The notes: generated by a model not told the origin, from the letters alone. A DNA stretch of 64,000 nucleotides from Acidimicrobiales bacterium (GCA_040219515.1 JAVJSI010000012.1:62001-126000); one strand, 5' to 3'. Numbered from the stretch's first letter, positions 44,051-53,665 are shown. Translations and numbers: made by a program.

Positions 44051-45601
44051 TCACCCGATCGTGACTTCGGTGATGGCGAGGCTGATGGGCAGGAACCCGG
44101 CGCCGAGGTCGGTGAGCCAGACCACAACCGTGTCACCGCGCCCGGACACGGACACGTCGGCGACGGTCCCGAGGCCCGACCCGGTCCCGCGTACCTCGCC
44201 GAAGTCCCCGATCGAGGTCGCGTCGTCGACGGTGATCCCGGACGCGACACGCACCTCGAGAGCCCAGTCCTGGGCATCGGCGGTGTGGACGGTGACGCGA
44301 CGGATGTCCTGTTCGCGGTCGAGGGTCAGCACGAGACCGACGCCCGATTTCGACCCGAGATCCCGGCTCGAGTAGCGCTCGGTGGTCCACACGGTCGAGG
44401 GGTCGCCGTCGATCGCGAACAGGGCCCGATCGTTGTGCTCGCCGGGTGCCCCGGTGCCCTCGGGGTCGAATGCGTTCGAGCGGGCGATCACCAGGTCGGT
44501 GCCGTCGTTCCCGTCGTTCGTCGACCCGGCGGGGGAGCCGTCGGAAGCGTCATCGCCGGAGTCGATGGCGGCGACCAGGCTCCACCCCAGCGCCGCGATC
44601 GCCGCGACGATCAGCAGACCCACGACCCGTGGCCACCGCTTCCGCCGATAGCGGACCCGGGGACCGGGTCGGGCGGTCGGCGATGGGGCAGGGAGTGCGG
44701 GCGTCGGCGCGGCGGGAAGTGCCACGGTGGCCGACGCCCCCGAAGTGCGGATGGGCGGCGGGGGCAGGGTCGAGCCGCCGCGCAGGGCCATACTCCCGCG
44801 CAAGGCCGTGGCGAACGCCGCCGCGGTGGGCCATCGATCGCTCGGTTCGCGAGACAGCCCTCGCATCACCGCCCCGGTGAGGCCCTCGGGCAGGTGCGGA
44901 TGCGTGATCCGGAGGTCTCGGGGGTCCTCCTCGAGGCGGGCGAGGGCGGTGGGAAGGTCGCCCTCGCGACTCCAGGGTGGTGTACCGCTGAGTGCTTCGT
45001 AGAGCACCGCGGCGAGGGCGAAGACGTCGGCCCGGCCGTCGATCTCGCCTCCGCGTACCTGCTCGGGGGCGAGATACTTGGCGGTGCCGAGGACGATGCC
45101 GGTGGCGGTGCGGTCGCCGGCGTTGGCCGTCGCGATGCCGAAGTCGGTGAGCTTGGGGACCCCGGTGGCCGTCAGCAGGATGTTGGCGGGCTTGACGTCG
45201 CGGTGCACGAGTCCGTGGGCGTGCAGGGCGGCCAGGCCGTCGGCGATGGCCGCGCCGATCGACGCGGCCTCGCTCGGCTCGAGGGTGCTCTCGTCGAGGC
45301 GTTGACGGAGATCCGGACCGTCGATCCACTCGAGGACCATGCCGGGATGGTCGGTGATCGAGTCGTAGACCGCGACCAGGTTGGGGTGGTTCACGGTGGC
45401 GGCGGTGCGGGCCTCGTCGACGAATCGGTCCATGAACTGGTCGTCGGCGGCGAGGTGTTCGAAGAGGATCTTCACCGCGACGCGACGGCGGAGGAACTCG
45501 TCCTGGGTCTCCCACACGGTCGCGGTGGCACCCGACGCCCGCCGGGCGATGATGCGGTAGCGGTCGTCGAGCAGCGCGCCCGCGTCGATGGTTCCCACCA
45601 C
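44051..45601 (-). CDS. transmembrane Ser/Thr protein kinase with discoidin-like extracellular domain
   Basis: A 516-residue receptor-type kinase. The kinase domain (about 15-270) keeps the ATP Lys44 (VAVKIL), catalytic HRDVKPAN (Asp135) and DFG (153-155), but the Gly-rich loop is reduced to ASGATATVW. A Pro/Ala-rich juxtamembrane region leads to one span (about 326-346) and a 170-residue outer domain (ALFAIDGDPSTVWTTERYSS, DIRRVTVHTADAQDWALEVR) resembling F5/8-type-C carbohydrate-binding modules. Its place between DUF6049/DegV and the sigma gene is that of mycobacterial MviN, whose C-terminal half has the same kinase-TM-CBM order. GTG 45601 or 45598. Confidence 0.9.
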   Translation of the reverse strand: MVGTIDAGALLDDRYRIIARRASGATATVWETQDEFLRRRVAVKILFEHLAADDQFMDRFVDEARTAATVNHPNLVAVYDSITDHPGMVLEWIDGPDLRQRLDESTLEPSEAASIGAAIADGLAALHAHGLVHRDVKPANILLTATGVPKLTDFGIATANAGDRTATGIVLGTAKYLAPEQVRGGEIDGRADVFALAAVLYEALSGTPPWSREGDLPTALARLEEDPRDLRITHPHLPEGLTGAVMRGLSREPSDRWPTAAAFATALRGSMALRGGSTLPPPPIRTSGASATVALPAAPTPALPAPSPTARPGPRVRYRRKRWPRVVGLLIVAAIAALGWSLVAAIDSGDDASDGSPAGSTNDGNDGTDLVIARSNAFDPEGTGAPGEHNDRALFAIDGDPSTVWTTERYSSRDLGSKSGVGLVLTLDREQDIRRVTVHTADAQDWALEVRVASGITVDDATSIGDFGEVRGTGSGLGTVADVSVSGRGDTVVVWLTDLGAGFLPISLAITEVTIG

Positions 45602-45656
45602 GCGGAAACTAGCGCCTGCTGGGCCGGAGACTCCCGCGGTCGGGCCGTGACCTCGC

Positions 45657-46505
45657 TCAGGCCGGTGTCTGGAAGGCGAGGCCCATCACCCGGGGGCCGC
45701 CGTGGGTGCCGATGACCGGCCCGATCTTCTCGATACGGATCGTGTCGACGTCGACGATGTCGGAGATCATCGACAGGAACACGTCGATGTCGGGGGCGTC
45801 GCCGTGCATGACGGCGAGGTTCTCGACCGGCCCGACTTCTCGGAGCTTGTCGCGGAGCCAGCCGAGCGCCTTCTTTCGGGTGCGCTGCTTGCCGGCCTCC
45901 TCGACCTCGCCGCTCGAGATGTCGATGATCGGCTTGATCGAGAGCATCGAGCCGATCATCGCCTGGGCGCCGCCGATGCGACCGCCCTTCTTCAGGTTCT
46001 CGAGGGTGTCGAGGCTGCCGTAGACCTGGGTGCGGTCGCTCAAAGGGCCGACGGCGGCGACGATCTCGTCGGTGGTGGCGCCGTCGATGCCCATCTGCGC
46101 GGCCGCGAGCACGATGGACCCGAGGCCGGCGGTGATCGATCGGCTGTCGACCACCCGCACGTCGGCGTCGGGCTGCTCGGCCCGCAGGTTGTCGGCTGCG
46201 GTCTGCGCCGACTGCATCGTGGCGGAGAGCGCGGCCGAGAGGTTGATGCAGACCACTCCCGTCGCGCCGGCCTCGAACTGACGTCGGAACGCGGCGTCGA
46301 ACTTGCCCGGCGCGGGCGCCGCTGTTTCCGGCAACTCGTCGGACTCGGCGAGCAGTCGGTAGAACTCGGTGACACCGAGGTCTTCGCGATCGACGTATTC
46401 CTTGTCGCCGAAGCGGATGGTCAGCGGGACGACCTCGATGCCGAACCGGTCGACCTCCTCACCACGAAGATCACAGGCACTGTCGGTGACGATGCGGACG
46501 GTCAC
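45657..46505 (-). CDS. DegV family fatty acid-binding protein
   Basis: A 282-residue DegV protein. The start VRIVTDSACDL and the segments VVPLTIRFGDKEYVD, VVCINLSAALSATMQSAQ and TLENLKKGGRIGGAQA are the conserved fatty-acid-binding fold pieces. DegV/FakB proteins bind a fatty acid; in Firmicutes FakB presents it to the kinase FakA, but no FakA is adjacent here, so the partner is unknown. GTG 46505 overlaps the stop of the DUF6049 gene (46502-46504). Confidence 0.9.
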   Translation of the reverse strand: MTVRIVTDSACDLRGEEVDRFGIEVVPLTIRFGDKEYVDREDLGVTEFYRLLAESDELPETAAPAPGKFDAAFRRQFEAGATGVVCINLSAALSATMQSAQTAADNLRAEQPDADVRVVDSRSITAGLGSIVLAAAQMGIDGATTDEIVAAVGPLSDRTQVYGSLDTLENLKKGGRIGGAQAMIGSMLSIKPIIDISSGEVEEAGKQRTRKKALGWLRDKLREVGPVENLAVMHGDAPDIDVFLSMISDIVDVDTIRIEKIGPVIGTHGGPRVMGLAFQTPA

Positions 46506-48493
46506 GATTCTCCCTCGGTCGTTGTCTCGTCGACAGACTCGGCCGAGACCGTAGCAGCGCCGCGATTGCGGCGGATACGGATGATCGTGCGAACCCACCA
46601 CACGGCGAGCACGAGCAGGGCGATCACCGAGATGACCAGCCCCAGTCCGGAGATCGCGGTGGAGCGGATGTCGACCGAACCCGTGTCCAGTTCGAAGTGG
46701 CCGCCGGGGGAGACGAGCGTGGCGCTGACGCGGGCGTCGCCCGACGCCAGGGTCTCGACGGGAATCGTGAGGTGGGTCTCGCCGGGGTCGAGCGTGATCG
46801 CAACGCGGTCGCCGTCGGGAAAGCGGACCTTTTCGGCGGTCAGCACGAGCTCCACGTTGACGGGAACGGTCTGACGGTTGACGATCGTCAGCGGCAGGTC
46901 GGTGCGGCGGTCGGTGAGGGTGACCCGGGCGCCGTCGAGGATCTCGATTCCGGAACTGCGGGCGTCGATCTCCCGGTCCACGCGGTCCACGAACTCCCGG
47001 GCGCGCGAGGGGCTGAGTTCGGACGCGACCGCAGTCTGGAGGAGATCGACGTACGGGGTGAGGACTTCGATGTCGGATTCGATCATCCGGGCGATGGTCG
47101 CCACACCGATGAAGGACTCGCGTAGGTCGGCGGCCAGGCCGGTCACGTCGGGCGGGTCGGTGGGGACGAGTTCACCGCGGAGGGTGTCGCCGTCGCGGCG
47201 GGCGAGGTCGGCTTCGGCGAGGGTGGCGACGTTCACGACCGCCAGGTCGTCGAGTCGATCGAGCCGGCCGATGAATTCGTCGAGGGTTGCCGGGTCGATT
47301 CGGCTGACATCGAGCAGGACACCGAGCTCGGTGGTGGCTTCGTCGGACAAGGCGAGCAGCTCGGCGGCGGCCCGCGCCGCCGCGAGCTCGACGTCGGGGT
47401 CGTCGAGGGTGGTGTGCAGGGCTTCGTCGATGCGCAGTGCCGTGATGGCGACGCCGTTCTCGTCCAGGAGTTGGAACGGCTGGTCGGGGTCGATGCCGAG
47501 GGTCGCCGCGCTGAGTTGGGCATCGTCGACCACGACGGTGGTGGCGCCCGCGGATCGCAGGAGGCCGAGCGTCTCGGGCCGGGCGTCGGGATCGAGTCGC
47601 ACGAGGCCGCTCGGGGGCGAGCCGACGATCGCCTCGAATGTGTCGTTGCCGCGGGCGTACTGCGACACGACCTGGTCGGACTCGCCCGCGACCCGCCAGC
47701 CCTCCTCGTCCATGTCGACCCAGGGTCCTCGCAGGAGGGGACGGTCGTCGAGCACCCGGAGGAGTTCGGCGAGGGTCTCTGGGTCGGTTGCGGCGAGCGC
47801 ATCGAGCGTCTCCGGGCGGATCTCGGTGGTCATCGCCACGTCGGGGTGACGTTCGAGCGCCGCCGCCGCGTCGAGCACGTCGGCGCCGCTGACCTCGATG
47901 TCGAGATCGGGCTGGCGGGCGATCGGGACGATCACCTGATCGAGGAACGCGACCCGCACGTTCGGCTCGCTCGTCGTGGTCGCACTCCGACGCGGGACGA
48001 CCAGACTCGTGGCGAGCGTGGCGAGACGCTCACCGTCGTCGTCGATGAGGCGCACGACGAACGGCAGCACGCCGGGGCGGGCCCGCAGGCTCTCGCCGAT
48101 CTCGGCGTCGTCGAGGGTGATCGCGAACGCGCCGTCGGCGCGAAGGGACATCATCGCCTGGTTCCGGCAGTCGCCGTCGAGTGTGCACTCGAACTCGGCG
48201 ATGCGGCTGCCACCGCCCGGTGGATCGTCATGGTGGTCGCGTACTGCGTCGCGGTCGCGCGCCACGGCGTCGTAGACGGTGAATCGCAGACGAGCGTCGA
48301 CGGGGGCGTCGATGACCCGCACGACGATCTCGGCCGGGTCGTCGTCGACCACCAGTGTCTGGGATTCGAGGTCGAGGCGTGGCTCGCCCTGGGCGAATGC
48401 CGCCGGTGTGTGAAACGAGGTGATGGAGAGAAACGACGCCATGGTGAGAACCGTGGCCATGACGGCGAGCGCGGCCTTCGGTGCGCGCCTCAT
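46502..48493 (-). CDS. DUF6049 secreted/membrane protein
   Basis: A 663-residue protein with an N-terminal signal segment (KAALAVMATVLTMASFLSIT, then AFAQ as a likely cleavage site), a large extracellular region and one C-terminal span (about 622-644, LGLVISVIALLVLAVWWV) with a charged tail. The order of domains and its place near pcnA and the mviN position fit the actinobacterial DUF6049 family (Rv3909-like), of unknown function and probably in the cell envelope. No catalytic motif stands out. ATG 48493 overlaps the GNAT gene stop; the end overlaps DegV. Confidence 0.8.
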   Translation of the reverse strand: MRRAPKAALAVMATVLTMASFLSITSFHTPAAFAQGEPRLDLESQTLVVDDDPAEIVVRVIDAPVDARLRFTVYDAVARDRDAVRDHHDDPPGGGSRIAEFECTLDGDCRNQAMMSLRADGAFAITLDDAEIGESLRARPGVLPFVVRLIDDDGERLATLATSLVVPRRSATTTSEPNVRVAFLDQVIVPIARQPDLDIEVSGADVLDAAAALERHPDVAMTTEIRPETLDALAATDPETLAELLRVLDDRPLLRGPWVDMDEEGWRVAGESDQVVSQYARGNDTFEAIVGSPPSGLVRLDPDARPETLGLLRSAGATTVVVDDAQLSAATLGIDPDQPFQLLDENGVAITALRIDEALHTTLDDPDVELAAARAAAELLALSDEATTELGVLLDVSRIDPATLDEFIGRLDRLDDLAVVNVATLAEADLARRDGDTLRGELVPTDPPDVTGLAADLRESFIGVATIARMIESDIEVLTPYVDLLQTAVASELSPSRAREFVDRVDREIDARSSGIEILDGARVTLTDRRTDLPLTIVNRQTVPVNVELVLTAEKVRFPDGDRVAITLDPGETHLTIPVETLASGDARVSATLVSPGGHFELDTGSVDIRSTAISGLGLVISVIALLVLAVWWVRTIIRIRRNRGAATVSAESVDETTTEGES

Positions 48494-49215
48494 CGGACCG
48501 CTCGGGCCAGGACGGTGAGCTGATGGTCGGCCGGCCGAAACCCGAGGTGCTCGTAGAGCGCGAGGGCACGGTCGTTCGCCTCCTGGGTGTTGACCCAACC
48601 GACGGTGGCTCCCCGTCGGCGCATCCAGCGCAGCGCATCGTGGACGAGGGCGGTGCCGAGCCCGGCGCCCTGTCGTGAGGGATCCACCGCCAGTCGCTGG
48701 AGGAAGCCCTGATTGCCGGCCCGGCCGCTGACGGCGTAGCCCACGATAGGCGCCTCGGCCGTGCCGCGGATGACACGCAGCCGGCTCACCGGTGTGGCGT
48801 CCATAGCATCGGTCAGGCCCTCGTCGTCGAGTTGCCAGAATTCCTCGAAGGTCCGACTGTCGAGGTCGAGGACGGCGGGACGATCGGCCGAGTGGCCTCG
48901 CTCGATGCGGGGTCGGGATCGCCAGGCGAGTCGGCCTGGCGCGGGGAGTGACTGGAGATCGTGGGTGAGCAGGTGGAGTTGTTCGCGCTCCTCGAACCCG
49001 TCACGCAGGAGCGCAGCCCGCTCGGCGGGGGCCACGGCGGCAGTCACGATCTCGTCGAATCCCTGGGCGTCGAGGGCGGCGCGGGCCTTGGCCAGGGCCT
49101 CGGTGGTGAGCGTGTGGGCGGGACTCAGGGGCACGAGATAGGCCAGATCGCCGCGAGCGCGCCACTTTCCGACCCGAAAGCGAGCGCCGTCGAACGAGAA
49201 GGACTGGAGGGCCAT
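48490..49215 (-). CDS. GNAT-family N-acetyltransferase
   Basis: A 241-residue acetyltransferase, likely with a degenerate first GNAT half and a functional second half. The CoA-binding loop is RLAVDPSRQGAGLGTALVHD (motif A, Q/RxxGxG/A), followed by WVNTQEANDRALALYEHLGF (motif B). The target is unknown. Starting at ATG 49215 gives an ordinary N-terminus; earlier starts overlap the divergent histone-deacetylase-like gene. It overlaps DUF6049 by 4 bp. Confidence 0.86.
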   Translation of the reverse strand: MALQSFSFDGARFRVGKWRARGDLAYLVPLSPAHTLTTEALAKARAALDAQGFDEIVTAAVAPAERAALLRDGFEEREQLHLLTHDLQSLPAPGRLAWRSRPRIERGHSADRPAVLDLDSRTFEEFWQLDDEGLTDAMDATPVSRLRVIRGTAEAPIVGYAVSGRAGNQGFLQRLAVDPSRQGAGLGTALVHDALRWMRRRGATVGWVNTQEANDRALALYEHLGFRPADHQLTVLARAVR

Positions 49216-49243
49216 GGTTGGTCGCCAGGCTACGCTCCGCGGC

Positions 49244-50263
49244 GTGCTGCTGGTCGTGACCGACGAACGCTGCGCCGACCACATCGCCGGCGCCCGACAT
49301 CCTGAGCGACCCGATCGCCTCCGTGCCGCGGTCGACGGGTTGGCCCAGGCGGGACTCACCGACGCCGTCGACGTGGTCGCGCCACGGCCGGCGACGCCGG
49401 CGGATCTGGCCCGGGTCCACGCGGCGCCCTTGATCGAGCGCATCACGCGGATCGGGTCCAGCGGGGGAGGGTTCGTCGACCCCGACACGGCGATGAACGA
49501 GGCCAGTCTCGAGGCGGCCCTGCTCGCGGCCGGCTCGGTGCTCACGGCGGTCGACGCCCTCGAGGCGCGGCCCGAACTGGCGGCCGCCTACAGCATCGTG
49601 CGGCCCCCCGGTCATCACGCGACCGCCACGCAGTCGATGGGATTCTGCCTGTTCAACTCGGTGGCCGTGGCTGCGGCCGCTCGCGCCGAGAAGGGTGAGC
49701 GGGTGGCCATCGTCGACATCGACGCGCACCACGGCAACGGCACGCAGGACATCTTCTTCGCCCGAGACGACGTCTGGTTCGGATCCATCCATCAGTCGCC
49801 GCTGTATCCGGGGACGGGCGATGTCGGCGAGACCGGCGTGGGGGCCGGCCGCGGCGCCACGATGAACCTTCCGCTGCCGCCCGGTGCCACCGGCGACATC
49901 GCCAGGGCCGGTGTCGCCGAGCTCGTCGCTCCGGCCCTCGACGCCTTCGCTCCCGACTGGGTCTTCATCTCGGCCGGCTACGACGGTCACCGGGCCGATC
50001 CGCTCACCGACCTCGGCTACACCTCGGCCGACATCGCCGATCTGGTCACCGATGTCCAGGCGCTCGCACCGGCCGGACGAACCGTCGTGTTGCTCGAAGG
50101 CGGCTACGACCTCGACGCCGTGCGCGACAGCAGCGCGGCCGTCGCCGCCGCACTGCTCGGCGAACGCCATCGCCCCGAACCGGCGTCGCACGGAGGGCCG
50201 GGTGCCGGCATCGTCGAGGCGACCCGCCGTCTCCACGAACGACTTCGGGACGGTGAGGCGTGA
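49244..50263 (+). CDS. histone deacetylase superfamily (AcuC/HDAC-like) hydrolase
   Basis: A 339-residue zinc-dependent deacetylase of the arginase/deacetylase fold. The charge-relay and metal region are intact: RPPGHHA (tandem His), VDIDAHHGNGTQDIFF (metal ligands Asp and His) and SAGYDGHRADPL (third metal Asp), with GGYDLDAV near the end. Bacterial relatives deacetylate acetyl-polyamines, acetylated proteins (AcuC acting on acetyl-CoA synthetase) or other amides; the substrate is not clear. GTG 49244 is used, with ATG 49214 (overlapping the divergent GNAT start) as alternative. It overlaps the CCA-adding enzyme by 4 bp. Confidence 0.9.
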   Translation: MLLVVTDERCADHIAGARHPERPDRLRAAVDGLAQAGLTDAVDVVAPRPATPADLARVHAAPLIERITRIGSSGGGFVDPDTAMNEASLEAALLAAGSVLTAVDALEARPELAAAYSIVRPPGHHATATQSMGFCLFNSVAVAAAARAEKGERVAIVDIDAHHGNGTQDIFFARDDVWFGSIHQSPLYPGTGDVGETGVGAGRGATMNLPLPPGATGDIARAGVAELVAPALDAFAPDWVFISAGYDGHRADPLTDLGYTSADIADLVTDVQALAPAGRTVVLLEGGYDLDAVRDSSAAVAAALLGERHRPEPASHGGPGAGIVEATRRLHERLRDGEA

Positions 50264-51549
50264 CCGATCTGCCTGCTGGACTCGCGGCGGTGATCCAACG
50301 AGCCGAGCCGTTGAGCAGGCGATTCGCCGAGGCGGGGCACCGCCTGTACTTCGTCGGCGGCGTGGTGAGGGATCAGCTGCTGGCCCGAGCCCGCGACGAG
50401 CAGGACCTCGATGCCACCACCGACGCCCGCCCGCCGCAGATCAAGGCGCTGGTCGCGGATCTCGCCGATGCCGTGTGGACCCAGGGTGAGCGGTTCGGCA
50501 CGATCGGTTGCACCGTCGACGGGCAGATCTACGAGATCACGACCCACCGGGCCGAGGCCTACGACCCCCGATCACGCAAGCCGACGGTCTCGTTCGGTGA
50601 TCGCATCGGCGACGACCTGGCCCGGCGCGACTTCACGGTGAACGCCATGGCCGTCGATGTCGCCGACGGCACGTTGGTCGATCCGTTCGGCGGTCGGGCC
50701 GACCTCGTGGCCGGCGTTCTGAGGACCCCGCTCGACCCCGAGATCTCGTTCTCCGAGGACCCGCTGCGCATGTTGCGCGCGGCGCGGTTCCACGCGGGGT
50801 ATCGGCTGACCCCCACCGCCGAACTCGAGGCCGCGATCACGGCGCTGCTCGATCGAATGGCCATCGTCTCGGCCGAACGCATCCGCGACGAACTCCAGAA
50901 GCTGCTGCTGCTGGACTCGCCCGCCGAGGGGTTTCGCCTCCTCGCGGCCACCGGTCTGTTGGCCGTGGTGTTGCCGTCGCTCGGTGCAACGGGCGACGAC
51001 GAGGCCGTCGCTCGGGCGGCACGAGCGGCGAGCGTGGCGCCCGACGCGGGCGCGCGTTGGGCGGCCCTGCTCGCCCCCGACGGCATCGACGTGGCGACCT
51101 TGCGGGAGCTGAAGTTCTCCGGCGCGCTCAGCCGCGATGTCGTCTGGTTCGCATCCGCCGTCACCTGGGTCGACGACCCGGACGTGCGCGCGGCCGATGC
51201 ACCGTCGATCCGGCGACTGGCGGCCATGGTGCCGGGCGGGCGCACGGTCGACGAGCTGCTCGACTGGGTGGCCGCCCAGCGCGCCCATCTCGGTCGAACG
51301 ACCACCGATCTCGAGGCGTTCCGCGCCGCGCACGACACGCTGCGAGCGGCAGAGCCCGACCTGGCCGACCCCTCACCCCTGTTGAGTGGCGAGTCGGTGT
51401 GTGCCTTGCTCGCCATCGAGCCCGGTCCCGAGGTGGGTGTGGCCATGACGTGGCTGCGTGATCTGCGGCTGGCCGAGGGGCCGATGGACCCGGCCCTTGC
51501 CGCCGACCGCCTCCGCCAGTGGTGGGAGACTCGAGCCGACCCGGCGTAG
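50260..51549 (+). CDS. cca: CCA tRNA nucleotidyltransferase
   Basis: A 429-residue class II nucleotidyltransferase that adds or repairs the CCA end of tRNAs; the tRNA-Ile in this window does not encode CCA, so this activity is needed. The catalytic VGGVVRDQLLAR and the DEQDLDATTDARP metal-binding motif (DxD) are followed by RRDFTVNAMA, DLVAGVLRT and SEDPLRMLRAARF. The expected C-terminal HD domain of long actinobacterial forms is not obvious here. GTG 50260. The name pcnA is often used for this locus in actinobacteria. Confidence 0.93.
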   Translation: MTDLPAGLAAVIQRAEPLSRRFAEAGHRLYFVGGVVRDQLLARARDEQDLDATTDARPPQIKALVADLADAVWTQGERFGTIGCTVDGQIYEITTHRAEAYDPRSRKPTVSFGDRIGDDLARRDFTVNAMAVDVADGTLVDPFGGRADLVAGVLRTPLDPEISFSEDPLRMLRAARFHAGYRLTPTAELEAAITALLDRMAIVSAERIRDELQKLLLLDSPAEGFRLLAATGLLAVVLPSLGATGDDEAVARAARAASVAPDAGARWAALLAPDGIDVATLRELKFSGALSRDVVWFASAVTWVDDPDVRAADAPSIRRLAAMVPGGRTVDELLDWVAAQRAHLGRTTTDLEAFRAAHDTLRAAEPDLADPSPLLSGESVCALLAIEPGPEVGVAMTWLRDLRLAEGPMDPALAADRLRQWWETRADPA

Positions 51550-51586
51550 CTCGAGAGGGGCCGTAGCCCGAGATCGGGCGGGTCGC

Positions 51587-52228
51587 TCAGATGCCGAGCT
51601 TGCGGGCCCGGATCACCAGGGTGGCAGGCACCAGGTCCTGGTCGCGGCGCTCGAGCAACTGATCGACGGCGAAGTTCGCGCGGGTCAGCGACGAGGTGAG
51701 CGACTCGGCGGTGTGCAGCCAGCGATCACCGATCGCCTGATGGTGCTCCCACGGGGTGACCGTGCGGCCGGGGTCGGCCGGATCGGCCGTCAACGTGGCC
51801 GGATGCGGAACGGCGATCACGAAGTGTCCACCCGGGCGCACGACGCGATGGACCTGGCGGAAGACACGGTCGAGGTCGTCGACGAACGACAACGAGGTGA
51901 TGGCGAGCGCCACCTCGACATGGTCGGCGGGGAGAAATGCGAGCTCGGCCGGTCGGGCCTGGTGGAACTCGATCGTGACCTCGTGCGCCGCGGCCAGGGC
52001 CCGGGCGGTGCCGAGTTGGGTGACGTCGTCGTCGATGGCGATGACCCTGGCACCACGCACGGCCAGCCCGACGGCGGTGTGCCCTTGGCCGCAGCCGAGA
52101 TCGAGGATGCGACGGCCCGTGACCTCGCCCAGGAGACGGCGGTCGACTTCGGCGCCGACGCCAGGACCGAAGTCGACCGAGTCGAGGGAACGGCGGTCGT
52201 CGGGCGTGCGGTGGTCGTGCAGAGGCAT
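51587..52228 (-). CDS. class I SAM-dependent methyltransferase
   Basis: A 213-residue methyltransferase. The SAM-binding motif I is ILDLGCGQGHTAVGLAVRG, followed by an acidic RVIAIDDDVTQ and the later VVRPGGHFVIAVPHPA typical of UbiE/Methyltransf_11-type enzymes. Substrate unknown. It is divergent from the DUF5318 gene at 52279, with a 50-bp gap that may hold both promoters. ATG 52228. Confidence 0.87.
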   Translation of the reverse strand: MPLHDHRTPDDRRSLDSVDFGPGVGAEVDRRLLGEVTGRRILDLGCGQGHTAVGLAVRGARVIAIDDDVTQLGTARALAAAHEVTIEFHQARPAELAFLPADHVEVALAITSLSFVDDLDRVFRQVHRVVRPGGHFVIAVPHPATLTADPADPGRTVTPWEHHQAIGDRWLHTAESLTSSLTRANFAVDQLLERRDQDLVPATLVIRARKLGI

Positions 52229-52278
52229 GCCGTGAGTCTTGCCGCCTTCCGATGGGTTGGTGTGGAGGGGTACCCTCG

Positions 52279-52731
52279 ATGGCTGTGAAGATGGGACTCA
52301 CCGAAGCCGTCCGTGGTCACGCCGGGATCGACTACCGGTTGGCGCGCGAGGCCACGCTGTCGGCATGGCGCGACGGCGACCTGTCCACGGCCCAGGTGTG
52401 CGATGCCCAGCGCGAGTTGCGCCGTAACGCCGAATTCTGCGGGGTCGACCTCGGCACCCCCTGCCCGGTCTGCGCCGCCGACGACCTCGTCGAGGTCACC
52501 TATGTCTTCGGCCCCCGGCTACCCAAGCACGGTCGGTGCGTCACGAGCGACAAGGAGATGGCTCGCATCAGCGCTCGCAAGTCCGTCAGCCAGGGCTACG
52601 TGGTCGAGGTGTGCACCACCTGCGGGTGGAACCATCTCACCCGCTCGCGCGCCCTCGGCGGGTCCGAGGGTGTGGGCGGCCGCCATGCCCGCAGCGTCGA
52701 CGGCGACCCGCGATCTCCCCGGACCCCTTGA
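52279..52731 (+). CDS. DUF5318 zinc-ribbon-like protein
   Basis: A 150-residue protein with two Cys pairs: CPVC (about 56-59) and CTTC (about 113-116), likely binding one zinc. The intervening segment VTYVFGPRLPKHGRCVTSD is the DUF5318 core. Members occur across actinobacteria near pcnA/mviN; no function is known, but the zinc-ribbon form suggests nucleic-acid or protein binding. ATG 52279 is chosen over an earlier ATG at 52252. The next gene, panB, is 78 bp downstream with a good ribosome-binding site. Confidence 0.82.
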   Translation: MAVKMGLTEAVRGHAGIDYRLAREATLSAWRDGDLSTAQVCDAQRELRRNAEFCGVDLGTPCPVCAADDLVEVTYVFGPRLPKHGRCVTSDKEMARISARKSVSQGYVVEVCTTCGWNHLTRSRALGGSEGVGGRHARSVDGDPRSPRTP

Positions 52732-52809
52732 GCTGGAGTGGTGGCACGGGTATCGTGAGCCGTACCGCCGGCAGCCATCGTGCGCTGGACGGGAAAGGAG
52801 CAATCAGTC

Positions 52810-53658
52810 ATGGGCAAACTCACCGCCCCTGCAATCGGCCACCACAAGGTCCGCAACGGCAGCGACCCGCTCGTCATGGTCACGGCCTACGACGCGCCCG
52901 GTGCCCGGATGGCCAGTGAAGCCGGCGCCGACCTGATCCTCGTGGGCGACAGCCTCGCGATGGTCGTCCTCGGCTACGACGACACGCTGCAGGTGTCCAT
53001 CGACGACATGTGCCACCACACGGCGGCGGTCGCCCGGGCCAAGCCCGACTGTCACATCGTCGGCGACATGCCGTGGATGAGCTACCACGTGTCACCCCAG
53101 GAGACCGTGCAGAACGCGGCCCAGCTCATGCGGGCGGGTGCCCATTCGGTGAAGCTCGAGGGTGGTCGCAAGCGCCTTCCCATGATCGAGCAGATCATCG
53201 ACGCCGAGATTCCCGTGATGGGTCACATCGGCCTCACCCCCCAGTCGATTCATGCGATGGGTGGGTTCAAGGTCCAGGGCAAGCAGGCCGAACACGCCCG
53301 CAAACTCGTGCAGGCGGCCAAGTCGCTCGCCCACGCCGGCTGCTTCGCCGTCGTGCTCGAGGGCGTGCCCGTTCGGGTGGCCGAGATGGTCACCGAGGCG
53401 ATCGACATCCCCACCATCGGCATCGGTGCCGGTCACCACTGCGACGGTCAGGTGCTCGTCTACCACGACCTGCTCGGCATCGAGGATCGATTCGTGCCCA
53501 AGTTCGTGCGCCGCTACGCCGACATCAAGGGCCAGTCGGTCGACGCGATCAAGGCCTACGCGGCCGATGTGCGCAACGGCTCGTTCCCCAACGCGAGCGA
53601 GAGCTACCACATGGCCGACGAAGAGGCCGAGGAACTCCAGCTCTACGGCGGCGGCTGA
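52810..53658 (+). CDS. panB: 3-methyl-2-oxobutanoate hydroxymethyltransferase
   Basis: A 282-residue PanB, the first committed enzyme of pantothenate and CoA synthesis; it joins a one-carbon unit from methylenetetrahydrofolate to ketoisovalerate. The conserved segments are MVTAYDAPGARM, LILVGDSLAMVVLGYDDTL (Mg site with the Asp), GDMPWMSY, GAHSVKLEGG (Lys) and GHIGLTPQS, then IPTIGIGAGHHCDGQVLVYHD. ATG 52810 has AAAGGAG upstream. No panC or panD is near. Spaced from DUF5318, likely with its own promoter. Confidence 0.96.
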   Translation: MGKLTAPAIGHHKVRNGSDPLVMVTAYDAPGARMASEAGADLILVGDSLAMVVLGYDDTLQVSIDDMCHHTAAVARAKPDCHIVGDMPWMSYHVSPQETVQNAAQLMRAGAHSVKLEGGRKRLPMIEQIIDAEIPVMGHIGLTPQSIHAMGGFKVQGKQAEHARKLVQAAKSLAHAGCFAVVLEGVPVRVAEMVTEAIDIPTIGIGAGHHCDGQVLVYHDLLGIEDRFVPKFVRRYADIKGQSVDAIKAYAADVRNGSFPNASESYHMADEEAEELQLYGGG

Positions 53659-53665
53659 TCCGTCG

